A program made the position numbers and the translations under genes. The notes under the pieces were generated by a model. That model ran no database searches. It was not told the DNA's origin and saw only the letters and a list, made by a program, of their open reading frames with translations. This document shows, one piece after another, positions 1 to 7,087 of a stretch of 22,646 nucleotides of DNA. Source of the DNA: Candidatus Woesebacteria bacterium (GTDB lineage Bacteria; Patescibacteriota; Microgenomatia; UBA8517); the NCBI GenBank assembly GCA_016181165.1, contig JACOZU010000016.1:1-22646 (forward strand), read 5' to 3'. Positions within the stretch are counted from its first letter, which is position 1. Each line of letters opens with the position of its first letter.

Positions 1-2
1 TA

Positions 3-332
3 ACCAAAAATGGGGAGAATAAGAAAAACGCAGTTACCCTAATGACTCTGCATGCCGCCAAGGGTTTGGAATTCCCAATCATTTTTATTGTCGGGATGGA
101 AGAAGGCCTTTTCCCTCATTCCCGAAGTCTTTTCAAGGCCGAAGAAATTGAAGAGGAAAGGAGACTTGCCTATGTGGGAATGACCCGAGCCAAAAAACTT
201 TTATATCTTTCCTATTCAACCAGAAGGCTTTATTTTGGGGAAAAGATATCTAATCCTCCAAGTAGATTTATAATGGATATACCGGAAAATCTCCTAGAAA
301 CTATTAATGTAAATGACAAAGGAAACTTTTAA
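3..332 (+). CDS. uvrD: UvrD/PcrA-family DNA helicase, C-terminal fragment
   Basis: The reading frame is open to the left edge of the window, so only the last ~109 residues are visible. They hold superfamily 1A helicase motif V (TLHAAKGLEFPIIFIVG) and motif VI (EEERRLAYVGMTRAKK), followed by the tail NPPSRFIMDIP, which is usual for UvrD/PcrA. The family are ATP-dependent 3'-5' DNA helicases acting in excision repair and replication restart. This copy lacks the nuclease extension of the second helicase at 2356-5253, so the two are separate genes with probably separate jobs. The FemAB-like gene downstream starts inside this gene (20 nt overlap), suggesting co-transcription. The family is certain; UvrD versus PcrA versus Rep cannot be decided from this piece. 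Confidence 0.93.
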   Translation, partial: TKNGENKKNAVTLMTLHAAKGLEFPIIFIVGMEEGLFPHSRSLFKAEEIEEERRLAYVGMTRAKKLLYLSYSTRRLYFGEKISNPPSRFIMDIPENLLETINVNDKGNF

Positions 333-1275
333 CAAAACAGCTTCTCACCCGCTTCAATCTTGGGAATGGGGAGAATTTAGAAAAAGAGCAGGAAACGAAC
401 TCGTAAGATTTCCTTTTGGACAAATCACACTCCACAAAATTCCGTTCACTCCCTTTAAGGTCGCGGCTTTCGAAAAAGGTCCGGCGCCCACGAGCAGGAT
501 GCTTGAAGAACTCAAAAAATTGGCGAGAGAAGAAAATTTAGTTTTTATTAAACTTGAGCCAAATGTATTGAAAAACGAAAGGCTAATAGGGCTTCTTAAG
601 AAAAACGGGGCGACCCGAGGCAAAAGACTTTTTACCCCCACCACGTTTTGGATAGACCTGACCGCTTCGGAAGAAGAGTTACTAAAAAGCTTCCACTCCA
701 AAACGCGTTACAACATCCGCCTGGCGCAGAAGAATGGGGTCGAAGTTAAGGAAAACAATTCCGATAAAGCATTTGAAAAATACATTTCTTTAACTCGAGA
801 AACGGCTCAGCGACAAAATTTTTATGCACATAAAGAGAAATATCACCGGCTTATGTGGACTGTTTTGCACAAGGAAATGGTAAAAGAGGGAAAAGCCCCG
901 ATAGCAAGGCTTCTTACCGCAACTTACAAAAAAGAAATAATAACGGCCTGGATTGTATTTACCTGGCACGACTTTCTTTACTATCCTTACGGGGCATCAA
1001 CCGATAAATATAAAAATGTCATGGCAAACAATTTAATCATGTGGGAGGCGATACGCTTCGGCAAGCGCCTTGGTCTTTCAACTTTTGACCTTTGGGGCAG
1101 GGAAGAAGGCAAGGGTTTCACCCGTTTTAAAGAAGGTTATAACCCCAAGGTTGTGGAATTTTTGGGTACTTGGGATTTAGTAACAAGCCATCTTTATTAC
1201 CCTTACAGATTGTCTGAACTAGCCCGCTGGCTAATCCTTCGCGCTAAAAGCAAAATAGTTAAACCCACCTTTTGA
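313..1275 (+). CDS. FemAB/FemX-like peptidoglycan bridge aminoacyltransferase
   Basis: A 320-residue protein of the FemAB group (double GNAT-like fold), whose known members move amino acids from aminoacyl-tRNA onto the lipid II stem peptide. Visible hallmarks are the N-terminal HPLQSWEWGEFRKR, the central KTRYNIRLAQKNGVEV (in the family this precedes the substrate-binding cleft) and the C-terminal GREEGKGFTRFKEGYN followed by a glycine-containing beta strand. Length is a little under the usual 330-420 residues. The ATG at 313 lies within the preceding helicase gene, and the TGA stop overlaps the ATG of a second FemAB-like gene by one base (TGATG), so the pair are translationally coupled. The amino acid transferred cannot be told from the sequence. 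The role in interpeptide bridge formation is inferred from the family. Confidence 0.87.
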   Translation: MTKETFNKTASHPLQSWEWGEFRKRAGNELVRFPFGQITLHKIPFTPFKVAAFEKGPAPTSRMLEELKKLAREENLVFIKLEPNVLKNERLIGLLKKNGATRGKRLFTPTTFWIDLTASEEELLKSFHSKTRYNIRLAQKNGVEVKENNSDKAFEKYISLTRETAQRQNFYAHKEKYHRLMWTVLHKEMVKEGKAPIARLLTATYKKEIITAWIVFTWHDFLYYPYGASTDKYKNVMANNLIMWEAIRFGKRLGLSTFDLWGREEGKGFTRFKEGYNPKVVEFLGTWDLVTSHLYYPYRLSELARWLILRAKSKIVKPTF

Positions 1276-1853
1276 TGGTTGATATCCGCCAAACCCAGCA
1301 ATACTCAACCTACCTCTCTCGAATCGGCTGGAAGGTCGAAAGAAGCGCGGAAATAAATTACTTCATTAAAAAAATCCCACTTGTTGGTTCTATAATCAAA
1401 GTCCAAAGGCCCGAAGAAATTAGAATAAATAAGATAAGGCAGTTATCTAAAAAATATCGTGCCTTTCAAATTATTATTGAACCCAAGACGGAATTTGACG
1501 CGAAATATCTTTCATCTTTGGGTTTTAGATTAACTAAATCTCCATATCTTCCCACTAAAACCCTGCAACTTGATCTCACAAAATCCCGTGAGGCATTGTG
1601 GAGGAATTTAGAAAAGGATGCAAAAAACGCAATATTAGAAAAAATAGGCTCCGAGCCTGAGGCAATTAATGTTCTAAAAACTGGTAAAAACCAACAAAAT
1701 ACTATAGGGCTCTTTAGGGAGGGGTGGAAGCGGGGGTTAAATGGAAAAGATATGTTCCTCCTTTTTCGCATTTACTTGCTCTCAAGAAATTATTTAAGGA
1801 AGATTCTTTATTTTTGGTTACTCCTAATTATTCCTCGGGAGCAATTTTTTTAA
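1275..1853 (+). CDS. Second FemAB-like protein, N-terminal part (frameshifted gene)
   Basis: Start chosen at the ATG overlapping the upstream TGA by one base; a TTG three bases earlier is less likely. The first ~157 codons read as a FemAB-like N-terminal domain: a strand-rich stretch with PTKTLQLDLTKSREALWRNL, the counterpart of the first gene's WIDLTASEEELLKSF, and then REGWKRGLNGK. After about position 1745 the frame changes. The remaining codons of this frame (from DMFLLFRIYLL to the stop at 1853) do not resemble the family, while the -1 frame resumes with YVPPFSHLLALKKLF. An added A in the AAAA run at 1745-1748 would give one continuous protein of about 276 residues. It could be a recent pseudogene or a consensus error; there is no heptameric slippery site here. 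Confidence 0.75.
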   Translation: MVDIRQTQQYSTYLSRIGWKVERSAEINYFIKKIPLVGSIIKVQRPEEIRINKIRQLSKKYRAFQIIIEPKTEFDAKYLSSLGFRLTKSPYLPTKTLQLDLTKSREALWRNLEKDAKNAILEKIGSEPEAINVLKTGKNQQNTIGLFREGWKRGLNGKDMFLLFRIYLLSRNYLRKILYFWLLLIIPREQFF

Positions 1854-2104
1854 TTGGAGATAAAATCGGTTATTACTGGCAGGCATTTACCAACAGAGAG
1901 GGGCGCAAGGTCCTGGCCCAATATAAAATTGTCTGGGAGGGAATTTTGTGGGTAAAGAAAAAGGGCGCAAGAATTTTTGATTTTGAGGGAATATTTGATG
2001 AAAGGTTTCCCAATAAATCCTGGCTAGGTTTTTCCCATTTCAAAAAATCCTTCGGGGGGTACGAAGTTACCTATCCAGGAACTTTTGTAAAATGGTTCCC
2101 ATAA
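1724..2104 (+). CDS. Second FemAB-like protein, C-terminal part (frameshifted gene)
   Basis: This is the continuation of the gene starting at 1275, in the -1 frame; genuine homologous sequence begins around 1751. It contains the FemAB C-terminal features: YVPPFSHLLALKKLF, a strand-turn-strand ending in YYWQAFTNREG, a helix IVWEGILWVKKKGARIFDFEG, and a final KSWLGFSHFKKSFGG. That last part matches the C-terminal glycine-containing motif of the first copy (FTRFKEGYNPKVVEF). The nominal GTG start at 1724 is only where this frame opens and has no leader. The ASCH-domain gene starts within its last codons. Homology of both parts to the same family makes it nearly certain that they once formed one gene. 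Confidence 0.7.
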   Translation: MEAGVKWKRYVPPFSHLLALKKLFKEDSLFLVTPNYSSGAIFLIGDKIGYYWQAFTNREGRKVLAQYKIVWEGILWVKKKGARIFDFEGIFDERFPNKSWLGFSHFKKSFGGYEVTYPGTFVKWFP

Positions 2105-2382
2105 TTTATAAAGCAATTTCTCTTAAACAACCTTGGGCTAATTTAGTTGCTTCCGGCAAGAAAACGATCGAAACAAGAAAATGGACGACAAACTACCGGG
2201 GTGATTTAGTTATCTGTTCTTCTAAAAAACCGGACATCGAGCACGAAAAGAAAGCTTGTATCAAGGCTTATCCTGGAGCTTACAGCTGGTTTCTGAAAAA
2301 CATCCGCCCAATAAAGCCCCCGGTCCCTGTCAAAGGAAAGCTCGGAGTTTTTGATTTAAACCTGGGCCCGGCAAAGAAATGA
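2092..2382 (+). CDS. ASCH-domain protein, internally shortened
   Basis: A 96-residue protein with the typical ASCH opening SLKQPWANLVASGKKTIETR followed by KW, the strand DLVICSSKKPD, and the closing PVPVKGKLGVFDL. ASCH domains have a PUA-like beta-barrel and are thought to bind RNA or modified nucleotides. From memory, most relatives carry a further strand and loop (a G-x-A-x-x-V-x-L-V-D-C type segment) between the CSSKKPD and the ACxxxYPGAYSW elements. Here IEHEKKAC joins them directly, so roughly 20-25 residues seem missing in frame. The ATG overlaps the end of the FemAB-like gene by 13 nt and the 3' end runs 27 nt into the convergent helicase gene. The fold assignment is firm; function unknown. 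Confidence 0.82.
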   Translation: MVPIIYKAISLKQPWANLVASGKKTIETRKWTTNYRGDLVICSSKKPDIEHEKKACIKAYPGAYSWFLKNIRPIKPPVPVKGKLGVFDLNLGPAKK

Positions 2383-5253
2383 ATACTCGCAGTTGCGACA
2401 GAGTATTCCGCCGGAACAGTTGAAATCAGATTTCTCTATTTGATTTTTATAATCTTCGATCATTTTTTCTGCATCCTCAAGTTGGGCTTTGGTTCGAGTC
2501 GTTGAAACAATTTGAGGAGTATCAAAATAATAAAGTGAAAGCTTTACTTTTTCAGGAACTCTTGCAAACGGTAATTCCGGTATCGAAGTAGCGGCCAACG
2601 CGTAAATCGAGAGCTGAAGGTCGCTATCTGCTTCTTTCTGGGAAAGGGGTTTCGCCCCGGTTTTGTAGTCAATAATTTCTAGGGTGTCTCCGTGCACGTC
2701 TAGGCGATCCATTTTTCCTCCGACCTTTAGCCCCCCGAGTTTTACCAGAAACGGCTGCTCCATTGCGGTGGGAATTGCTTTCGGGTTAAAAGTATTTTTC
2801 AAATAATGCCTCAGAAATTTTTTGGCTTTTTCAAAAGAACTGGACTCGTGCCTTTTACCTAAGTAGCCCTCACTTATCCAGTTTTCTTCAAGGACTTTAG
2901 ACATCAGGGCCTCGCTTGGTTTTTTTCCCTTCATCACTGTTTCGTAAAAAGCTTTCATCGTTTGGTGGAAACTGTTTCCAAAACTTTGCGAAGAGGATGG
3001 CGGCGTGGGAATTTTATAAATGTACTTAAGCTTGTAATGCAGCGGGCAAATCCTAAAGGTTTCTATTTGGGAAAAAGAAAGATAGTCTATATGAAGTTTG
3101 GCTATCTGGTATTTAGCCTCTAAAATTTTGGGCGCGGCATAGTCCAAAAACGTCAACTGTTTATGGGCGACCTCCGATAACTCGCTGGCTACGGCGTTAT
3201 TCCCAAGGGCCTCGAAGATAAATGGGGAAAGACGCTTTTCTCTTTTTCCTTCTCCATAATAATCTGCCGCCGTTACGAAGACACGTTCCCTAGCTCTGGT
3301 CATCCCTACATAAAAAAGCCTTCTTTCTTCTTCCAGGTGGTAGTCCCCAATCGGCAAAACTTCTTTGATTAGAGCATCTGGAATTGGGATTTGTTCCCTT
3401 CTTTCGGTAGTTGGAAACCGCTGGGCCACAAGATTGACCAAAAACACGACCGGAAATTCAAGACCTTTGGATGAGTGGGCCGTCAATATATTGACGGCGT
3501 CAACCTCGGTCCAATCTGTATCGGCTGCCCTCGGCGATTCCCCCAGCTCACTTGAAAGTTCCAACCAATCAACGACCGCCGGAACAGTTGCGTCTTGGTG
3601 GTCGACCTCGTAGGTCTTTAGCTTATCAAAAAACTTCGAAATATTGGCCGCTTTCTTTTCCGCTTCGGGACTATCGGGAGAAAGCATTTTGGTTAAAAGC
3701 CCGGTATCCTCCAAAAAATAATAAAGAAGTTGTCCGGCGGTCTCTCGTCTAATAAGCTTAAGATGCTTGCCTATTATCTCCATTATTTTTTTAACTTTTT
3801 CCCTTGTCTCACTGCTAACAAAAATGTTGGCTATTTTTTCGCAGGATTCAAAAAGAGTTAGATTAAATCTCCTGGCGTAATTCCCGATTGCAGCCAAGTC
3901 CCTTGCTGGGATATCGAAATAATCTATCGACAAAAGTCTATATAAAGCAACCGAATCTTCGAAGTTATATAAAACTTTCAAGTAGGAGATTAGGTCTATT
4001 ATTTCCTCCTGTTTAAAAAGCCTCCCAGGCCCCAAAAATTGATAAGGAATTCCGTGTCTTGCCAGTGCCCGAATAAATGGCTCCGAGTGATTATTTGCCC
4101 TAACCAAAATTGCAATATCGCCAAAATCATATCCTTCGTCTGTCAGTTCCTTAATTTTTTTAGCGATGGAGTCCGCCTCATTTTCTACCCTATCCGTATG
4201 AATAAATTTTACTTCTTCTCCGTCTTTTTCTTTTTGAGATACCAGTCTTTTTTCAATTTTTTCAACGGCTTCTAACCTATCGGGGTTATTGTGCTGGATT
4301 AACTCATATGCCCGATCAAGAATTTCTTGAGTCGAGCGGTAATTTTTTGTCAAACTAATAACTTTCGCTTTGGGAAAGCTCTTTCTGAACTGCAAGGCGT
4401 TAGATATGGCGGCGCCCCTGAAGCGATAAATTGATTGATCGTCGTCCAAGACGACAGTCGGGTTCCCTTTTTTGCCGACCAAAAGTTTCACCAATTCGTT
4501 CTGGGCGATATTTGTGTCTTGATACTCATCAACTAATACATATTTAAATTGTTTCTGATACTGCTTCAAAATGTTTGGTCTTTGCCTGAAAAGAACCAGA
4601 GTTTTAACAATCAAATCTCCAAAATCCATCAGCCCCTCTTTCACCTTCAGCTCATCATAGGTTTTAAAGGATTTGGCAAGTTCTATCCATTTCGCAATTT
4701 CGGCTTTGTCTTCTTTGGTTTTGGTTTTTGATTTTTGTTTCTCTGCCCAAGTTAGGTAGTCATTCGGTGAAACGTCTTCGTCTTGCAAGCGAGAAAAGTG
4801 TTGGAGCATTCCCCCAACAAATTTCGTGGGATTGCCCAGAGGTCTAAAATAGTTGAGGTCAAATTTAAAAAGATTATTTCTAATAAATTGTACCGTTTCG
4901 GCCTCTGTCATCAATTTGTACTTGGGATCAAATCCTATTTGAAGCGCTTCGGCTCTTAGTACCCTGTCGCAAAAAGAGTGGAATGTACTAATCCACATCT
5001 GGGTATAACCGTAAGGCATGGCCACATCCACCCTTTCTTCCATCTCCCGAGCCGCTTTTTCGGTAAACGTCAGGGCTAGAACTTCATTCGGTTTTGTTTT
5101 TTGGGAAAGAATCAAATATTTAATTCTTTCCGTAATAACCGTGGTTTTGCCGGTCCCCGCCCCGGCAATAATTAGAAGCGGGCCGTGGCCATATTTAATT
5201 GCTTCGATCTGTTCCTTGTTTAATCGAGTCTCTCCGGCCTTTTTCTTTCTCAT
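2356..5253 (-). CDS. UvrD-like helicase fused to a RecB/AddB-type PD-(D/E)XK nuclease
   Basis: A 965-residue single-chain helicase-nuclease. Helicase motifs in order: Walker A GAGTGKT (31-37), LTFTEKAAREMEER (Ia), VDEYQDTN (II), LDDDQSIYRFRGA (III; the glycine usual before DDDQ is replaced by leucine), LTKNYRST (IV), ILTAHSSKGLEFPVVFLVN (V) and EEERRLFYVGMTRAR (VI). After ~residue 730 comes a nuclease domain: SFSQIETFRICPLHYKLKY, GGKMDRLD and IIDYKTG (ending at 866), ending in C952-x2-C955-x5-C961. With the Cys in RICPLHY this matches the four-Cys pattern that holds a 4Fe-4S cluster in AddB nucleases. It likely processes double-strand ends or recombination intermediates as a one-subunit analogue of AddAB. 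Its ATG overlaps the RmuC stop (ATGA), so the two are co-transcribed. Confidence 0.93.
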   Translation of the reverse strand: MRKKKAGETRLNKEQIEAIKYGHGPLLIIAGAGTGKTTVITERIKYLILSQKTKPNEVLALTFTEKAAREMEERVDVAMPYGYTQMWISTFHSFCDRVLRAEALQIGFDPKYKLMTEAETVQFIRNNLFKFDLNYFRPLGNPTKFVGGMLQHFSRLQDEDVSPNDYLTWAEKQKSKTKTKEDKAEIAKWIELAKSFKTYDELKVKEGLMDFGDLIVKTLVLFRQRPNILKQYQKQFKYVLVDEYQDTNIAQNELVKLLVGKKGNPTVVLDDDQSIYRFRGAAISNALQFRKSFPKAKVISLTKNYRSTQEILDRAYELIQHNNPDRLEAVEKIEKRLVSQKEKDGEEVKFIHTDRVENEADSIAKKIKELTDEGYDFGDIAILVRANNHSEPFIRALARHGIPYQFLGPGRLFKQEEIIDLISYLKVLYNFEDSVALYRLLSIDYFDIPARDLAAIGNYARRFNLTLFESCEKIANIFVSSETREKVKKIMEIIGKHLKLIRRETAGQLLYYFLEDTGLLTKMLSPDSPEAEKKAANISKFFDKLKTYEVDHQDATVPAVVDWLELSSELGESPRAADTDWTEVDAVNILTAHSSKGLEFPVVFLVNLVAQRFPTTERREQIPIPDALIKEVLPIGDYHLEEERRLFYVGMTRARERVFVTAADYYGEGKREKRLSPFIFEALGNNAVASELSEVAHKQLTFLDYAAPKILEAKYQIAKLHIDYLSFSQIETFRICPLHYKLKYIYKIPTPPSSSQSFGNSFHQTMKAFYETVMKGKKPSEALMSKVLEENWISEGYLGKRHESSSFEKAKKFLRHYLKNTFNPKAIPTAMEQPFLVKLGGLKVGGKMDRLDVHGDTLEIIDYKTGAKPLSQKEADSDLQLSIYALAATSIPELPFARVPEKVKLSLYYFDTPQIVSTTRTKAQLEDAEKMIEDYKNQIEKSDFNCSGGILCRNCEYSFLCRAQV

Positions 5254-6245
5254 TCCGGCTCTTTAGTCTCCCTTTTTCCCCCCGCCCCGAGGGTTTGAGT
5301 TGAAGTAATTTTTTGGCCCAATTGGGCAAAGGAAGTAATGACCGAACTCATCATGTTGTAGGCATTATTGAGGTGCTTTTGTAAAACCCCCAAATTTTCG
5401 TCAACTTTTGAGTAGTCTTTTTGGATGGCACGAAGAATCCGGAATACTTCTCGTGATTTTGTTTCCAAATCTTTTCCTTCAAACGACAAAAGCAGTACCT
5501 GCAGATGGGCGTACAAAGTATTTGGAGACACCGGATAAACTCTTAATCTTCTGGCAAAATTACTTAGCTCTTGAATGTTGACAACTTCATAGTAAACCGC
5601 CTCGGAAGGAATATACATTAAGGCAAAGTCCATCGTTCCTTCCTCGGGTAAGATATATTTTCTAGAGATATCCTCGATGTGCTTTTTAACGTCGGCGGCA
5701 AATTGTTTTTTGCCGACATTCCTTTGCGCTTCGGTCTCTCCTTTCAGCATCAGGTTAAAATTTTCCATTGGAAACTTCGAGTCGATACATAAAAGCCCGG
5801 CCTCTGTCTTTAAAACCGCGTCAACTTTAAATCCGGACTTAAAAGGGTATTGCAGATGAAAGGCATTTTTGGGAAAAGTTTGACTGATCATCTCCTTGAG
5901 GACTTCTTCGCCTAAGCCACCCCTTAATTTTGGGGACTGCAAAAATTCCTGCAGGGTTCTAATTCCTTTTCCCACCTCACTCATTTCCCCCAAATTCCTT
6001 TGCACTTGGTAAATTACCTTGGCCGCATTGTCCAGCCTTTCATTTAGGGATTGCGTATTTTTCTGTAAAGAGTCCAAAAGAACTTTCCGGTCTTCTTTCG
6101 AGCCAGTCTGGAGCATTTTTATTATCTCCATCAGCTCTTCTGGAGGCTTTTGTTTTTCGGCCAAATCAGAAAGTTTTCGGTTAATAAAAATGGCGATAAT
6201 AACAAGGGCGCCGATGACAATAACGAGGAAAATCGTCGGATCCAT
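5250..6245 (-). CDS. rmuC: RmuC-family DNA recombination protein
   Basis: 331 residues from the ATG at 6245. An in-frame upstream ATG at 6263 would add six residues but lies within the predicted -10 element. Residues ~3-21 are one hydrophobic segment (PTIFLVIVIGALVIIAIFI), followed by coiled-coil-like sequence and then the RmuC domain: LGEEVLKEMISQTFP, GFKVDAVLKTEAGLLCIDSK and DFALMYIPSEAVYYEVV. RmuC proteins have a nuclease-like core, are membrane-anchored, and limit inversions at short inverted repeats in E. coli; the biochemical activity is not settled. Its stop overlaps the start of the helicase-nuclease by 4 nt, tying the two to a common DNA-end pathway. Family assignment is firm. Confidence 0.92.
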   Translation of the reverse strand: MDPTIFLVIVIGALVIIAIFINRKLSDLAEKQKPPEELMEIIKMLQTGSKEDRKVLLDSLQKNTQSLNERLDNAAKVIYQVQRNLGEMSEVGKGIRTLQEFLQSPKLRGGLGEEVLKEMISQTFPKNAFHLQYPFKSGFKVDAVLKTEAGLLCIDSKFPMENFNLMLKGETEAQRNVGKKQFAADVKKHIEDISRKYILPEEGTMDFALMYIPSEAVYYEVVNIQELSNFARRLRVYPVSPNTLYAHLQVLLLSFEGKDLETKSREVFRILRAIQKDYSKVDENLGVLQKHLNNAYNMMSSVITSFAQLGQKITSTQTLGAGGKRETKEPE

Positions 6246-6253
6246 AGCAAAAC

Positions 6254-6263
6254 ATTGTATCAT
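6254..6263. promoter_or_regulatory. Divergent overlapping -10 elements for rmuC and the small membrane protein
   Basis: The stretch ATTGTATCAT carries TATCAT on the plus strand (6258-6263; 6 nt before the ATG at 6270) and TACAAT on the minus strand (6259-6254; 8 nt before the ATG at 6245). Both are 5/6 matches to TATAAT. No convincing -35 is seen on either side. Either transcript would begin at or within 1-2 nt of its start codon. Confidence 0.55.
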
Positions 6264-6269
6264 GAAAGT

Positions 6270-6605
6270 ATGCGAAGGGAAGCCAGACTAAAAGAGGTCA
6301 AGTTAAGGAAAAACTTCCTCCCGACTTTAATTGTAGCTATTCTTCTCTGGCTTGGCGTAGTTTCAATAGTCTATTTTGTGGAACCAGATACTTTCGGGAT
6401 TCTTCCTGTTTTTTTCTTTTTGATATTTCTGGCTCTACTTTTTACCTTCTCTCTTCTTTTTGCCCACACCCGTCGCGGGGCTCTTCTGGCCGTCGGGCTG
6501 ACGCTATTTTTGATACTTCGCTATTTGGGAATAGGAAACATTTTAAATTTCTTACTGATTCTGGGTATCGCCATCACCGTCGAGCTTTACTTCATCAAAA
6601 AATAG
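6270..6605 (+). CDS. Small polytopic membrane protein
   Basis: 111 residues from the ATG at 6270. The frame is open further upstream inside rmuC, but the -10 element at 6258-6263 and the divergent rmuC start argue for this start. After a basic N-terminus (MRREARLKEVKLRK) there are about four hydrophobic helices: FLPTLIVAILLWLGVVSIVY, ILPVFFFLIFLALLFTFSLL, GALLAVGLTLFLILRYLGI and LNFLLILGIAITVELYFI, ending in KK. I do not recognise a named family. The positive-inside pattern predicts N- and C-termini in the cytoplasm. It stands alone between the divergent rmuC operon and the TrpR-like gene, which has its own promoter. Confidence 0.72.
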   Translation: MRREARLKEVKLRKNFLPTLIVAILLWLGVVSIVYFVEPDTFGILPVFFFLIFLALLFTFSLLFAHTRRGALLAVGLTLFLILRYLGIGNILNFLLILGIAITVELYFIKK

Positions 6606-6607
6606 TC

Positions 6608-6635
6608 TTGACCCGGGCAAACTTACTGTTATACT
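6608..6635 (+). promoter_or_regulatory. Promoter of the TrpR/YerC-like gene
   Basis: TTGACC (6608-6613), a 16-nt spacer, then TATACT (6630-6635) with an extended-10 TGt directly upstream. The expected start near 6642 leaves a ~20-nt leader before the ATG at 6662. No Shine-Dalgarno sequence is evident in that leader. Confidence 0.7.
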
Positions 6636-6661
6636 TCGGCTAGTTTATTTAGTTAAATCAG

Positions 6662-7015
6662 ATGAGAATATCCCAAGACAAACTCCATCCCTCTTTAAAA
6701 AATCAAATAATTAAAACATTGGCCCAAACATTAGTGGACTTAAAAGAAGTTGAGGAAGCCCACACTTTCCTTCAGGATTTTTTTAACGAAAGCGAACTCC
6801 TAACCTTCGCCAAAAGACTCTCAATCGCCTACTGGCTCAAAAAGGGAAGAAGCTACACTAATATCAAACAGAATCTGAAGGTTTCGAGCGCAACCATCGC
6901 CTCCGTCCAGAGTCAGATGCATAAAACCGGAATTGGCCTTGCCTTGAAAAAGCTCGAGGCCGAAGAATGGGCAAGTGTCTGGGCGGAAAAAATCCGCAAG
7001 TTTGTTCGCAAGTAA
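6662..7015 (+). CDS. TrpR-like transcriptional regulator (YerC/YecD family)
   Basis: 117 residues across one all-helical TrpR-like domain. The family signature is visible as FNESELLTFAKRLSIAYWLK (residues ~42-61), followed by the helix-turn-helix YTNIKQNLKVSSATIASVQS. YerC/YecD proteins are widespread TrpR relatives outside the trp operon whose ligand is generally unknown; nothing here (no trp genes, no leader peptide) points to tryptophan. It has its own promoter, and a hairpin with a T-run lies ~26 nt after the stop, so it is probably a single-gene transcript. The family is confident; the target genes are unknown. Confidence 0.86.
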   Translation: MRISQDKLHPSLKNQIIKTLAQTLVDLKEVEEAHTFLQDFFNESELLTFAKRLSIAYWLKKGRSYTNIKQNLKVSSATIASVQSQMHKTGIGLALKKLEAEEWASVWAEKIRKFVRK

Positions 7016-7029
7016 TTTTCTGCTACAAT
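7002..7029 (+). promoter_or_regulatory. Promoter-like sequence just before a hairpin/T-run, upstream of metG
   Basis: TTGTTC (7002-7007), 16-nt spacer, TACAAT (7024-7029) preceded by an extended-10 TGc. Transcripts would start near 7036 and run almost at once into the hairpin at 7042-7055. It may yield only a very short RNA, or it may be chance similarity in the 3' region of the preceding gene. Confidence 0.4.
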
Positions 7030-7041
7030 AACCCCAAGGAG

Positions 7042-7061
7042 CCTCCGCAAGGAGGTTTTTT
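7042..7061 (+). terminator. Intrinsic terminator after the TrpR-like gene
   Basis: CCTCC (7042-7046), tetraloop GCAA, GGAGG (7051-7055), then six T (7056-7061). The stem is short but G+C-rich and the GNRA-type loop is stabilising. Its position 26 nt after the TrpR-like stop fits a terminator for that gene; it also lies in the leader of any transcript starting near 7036. Confidence 0.7.
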
Positions 7062-7075
7062 AGTTTCTGAAAGGA

Positions 7076-7087
7076 TATACTAAAACC
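7076..7087 (+). promoter_or_regulatory. -10 element for leaderless metG
   Basis: TATACT at 7076-7081 lies exactly 6 nt before the metG ATG, so transcription would begin at or next to the start codon. No good -35 is present because the preceding bases are the terminator T-run. Confidence 0.5.

Noticed and set aside
1740..1755. Programmed -1 frameshifting in the second FemAB-like gene
   Set aside because: No X-XXY-YYZ heptamer in the right phase; a missing base in the A-run is simpler.
6150..6269. Upstream extension of the small membrane protein into rmuC
   Set aside because: The extension is the antisense of the rmuC N-terminus and precedes the -10 element; start placed at 6270.
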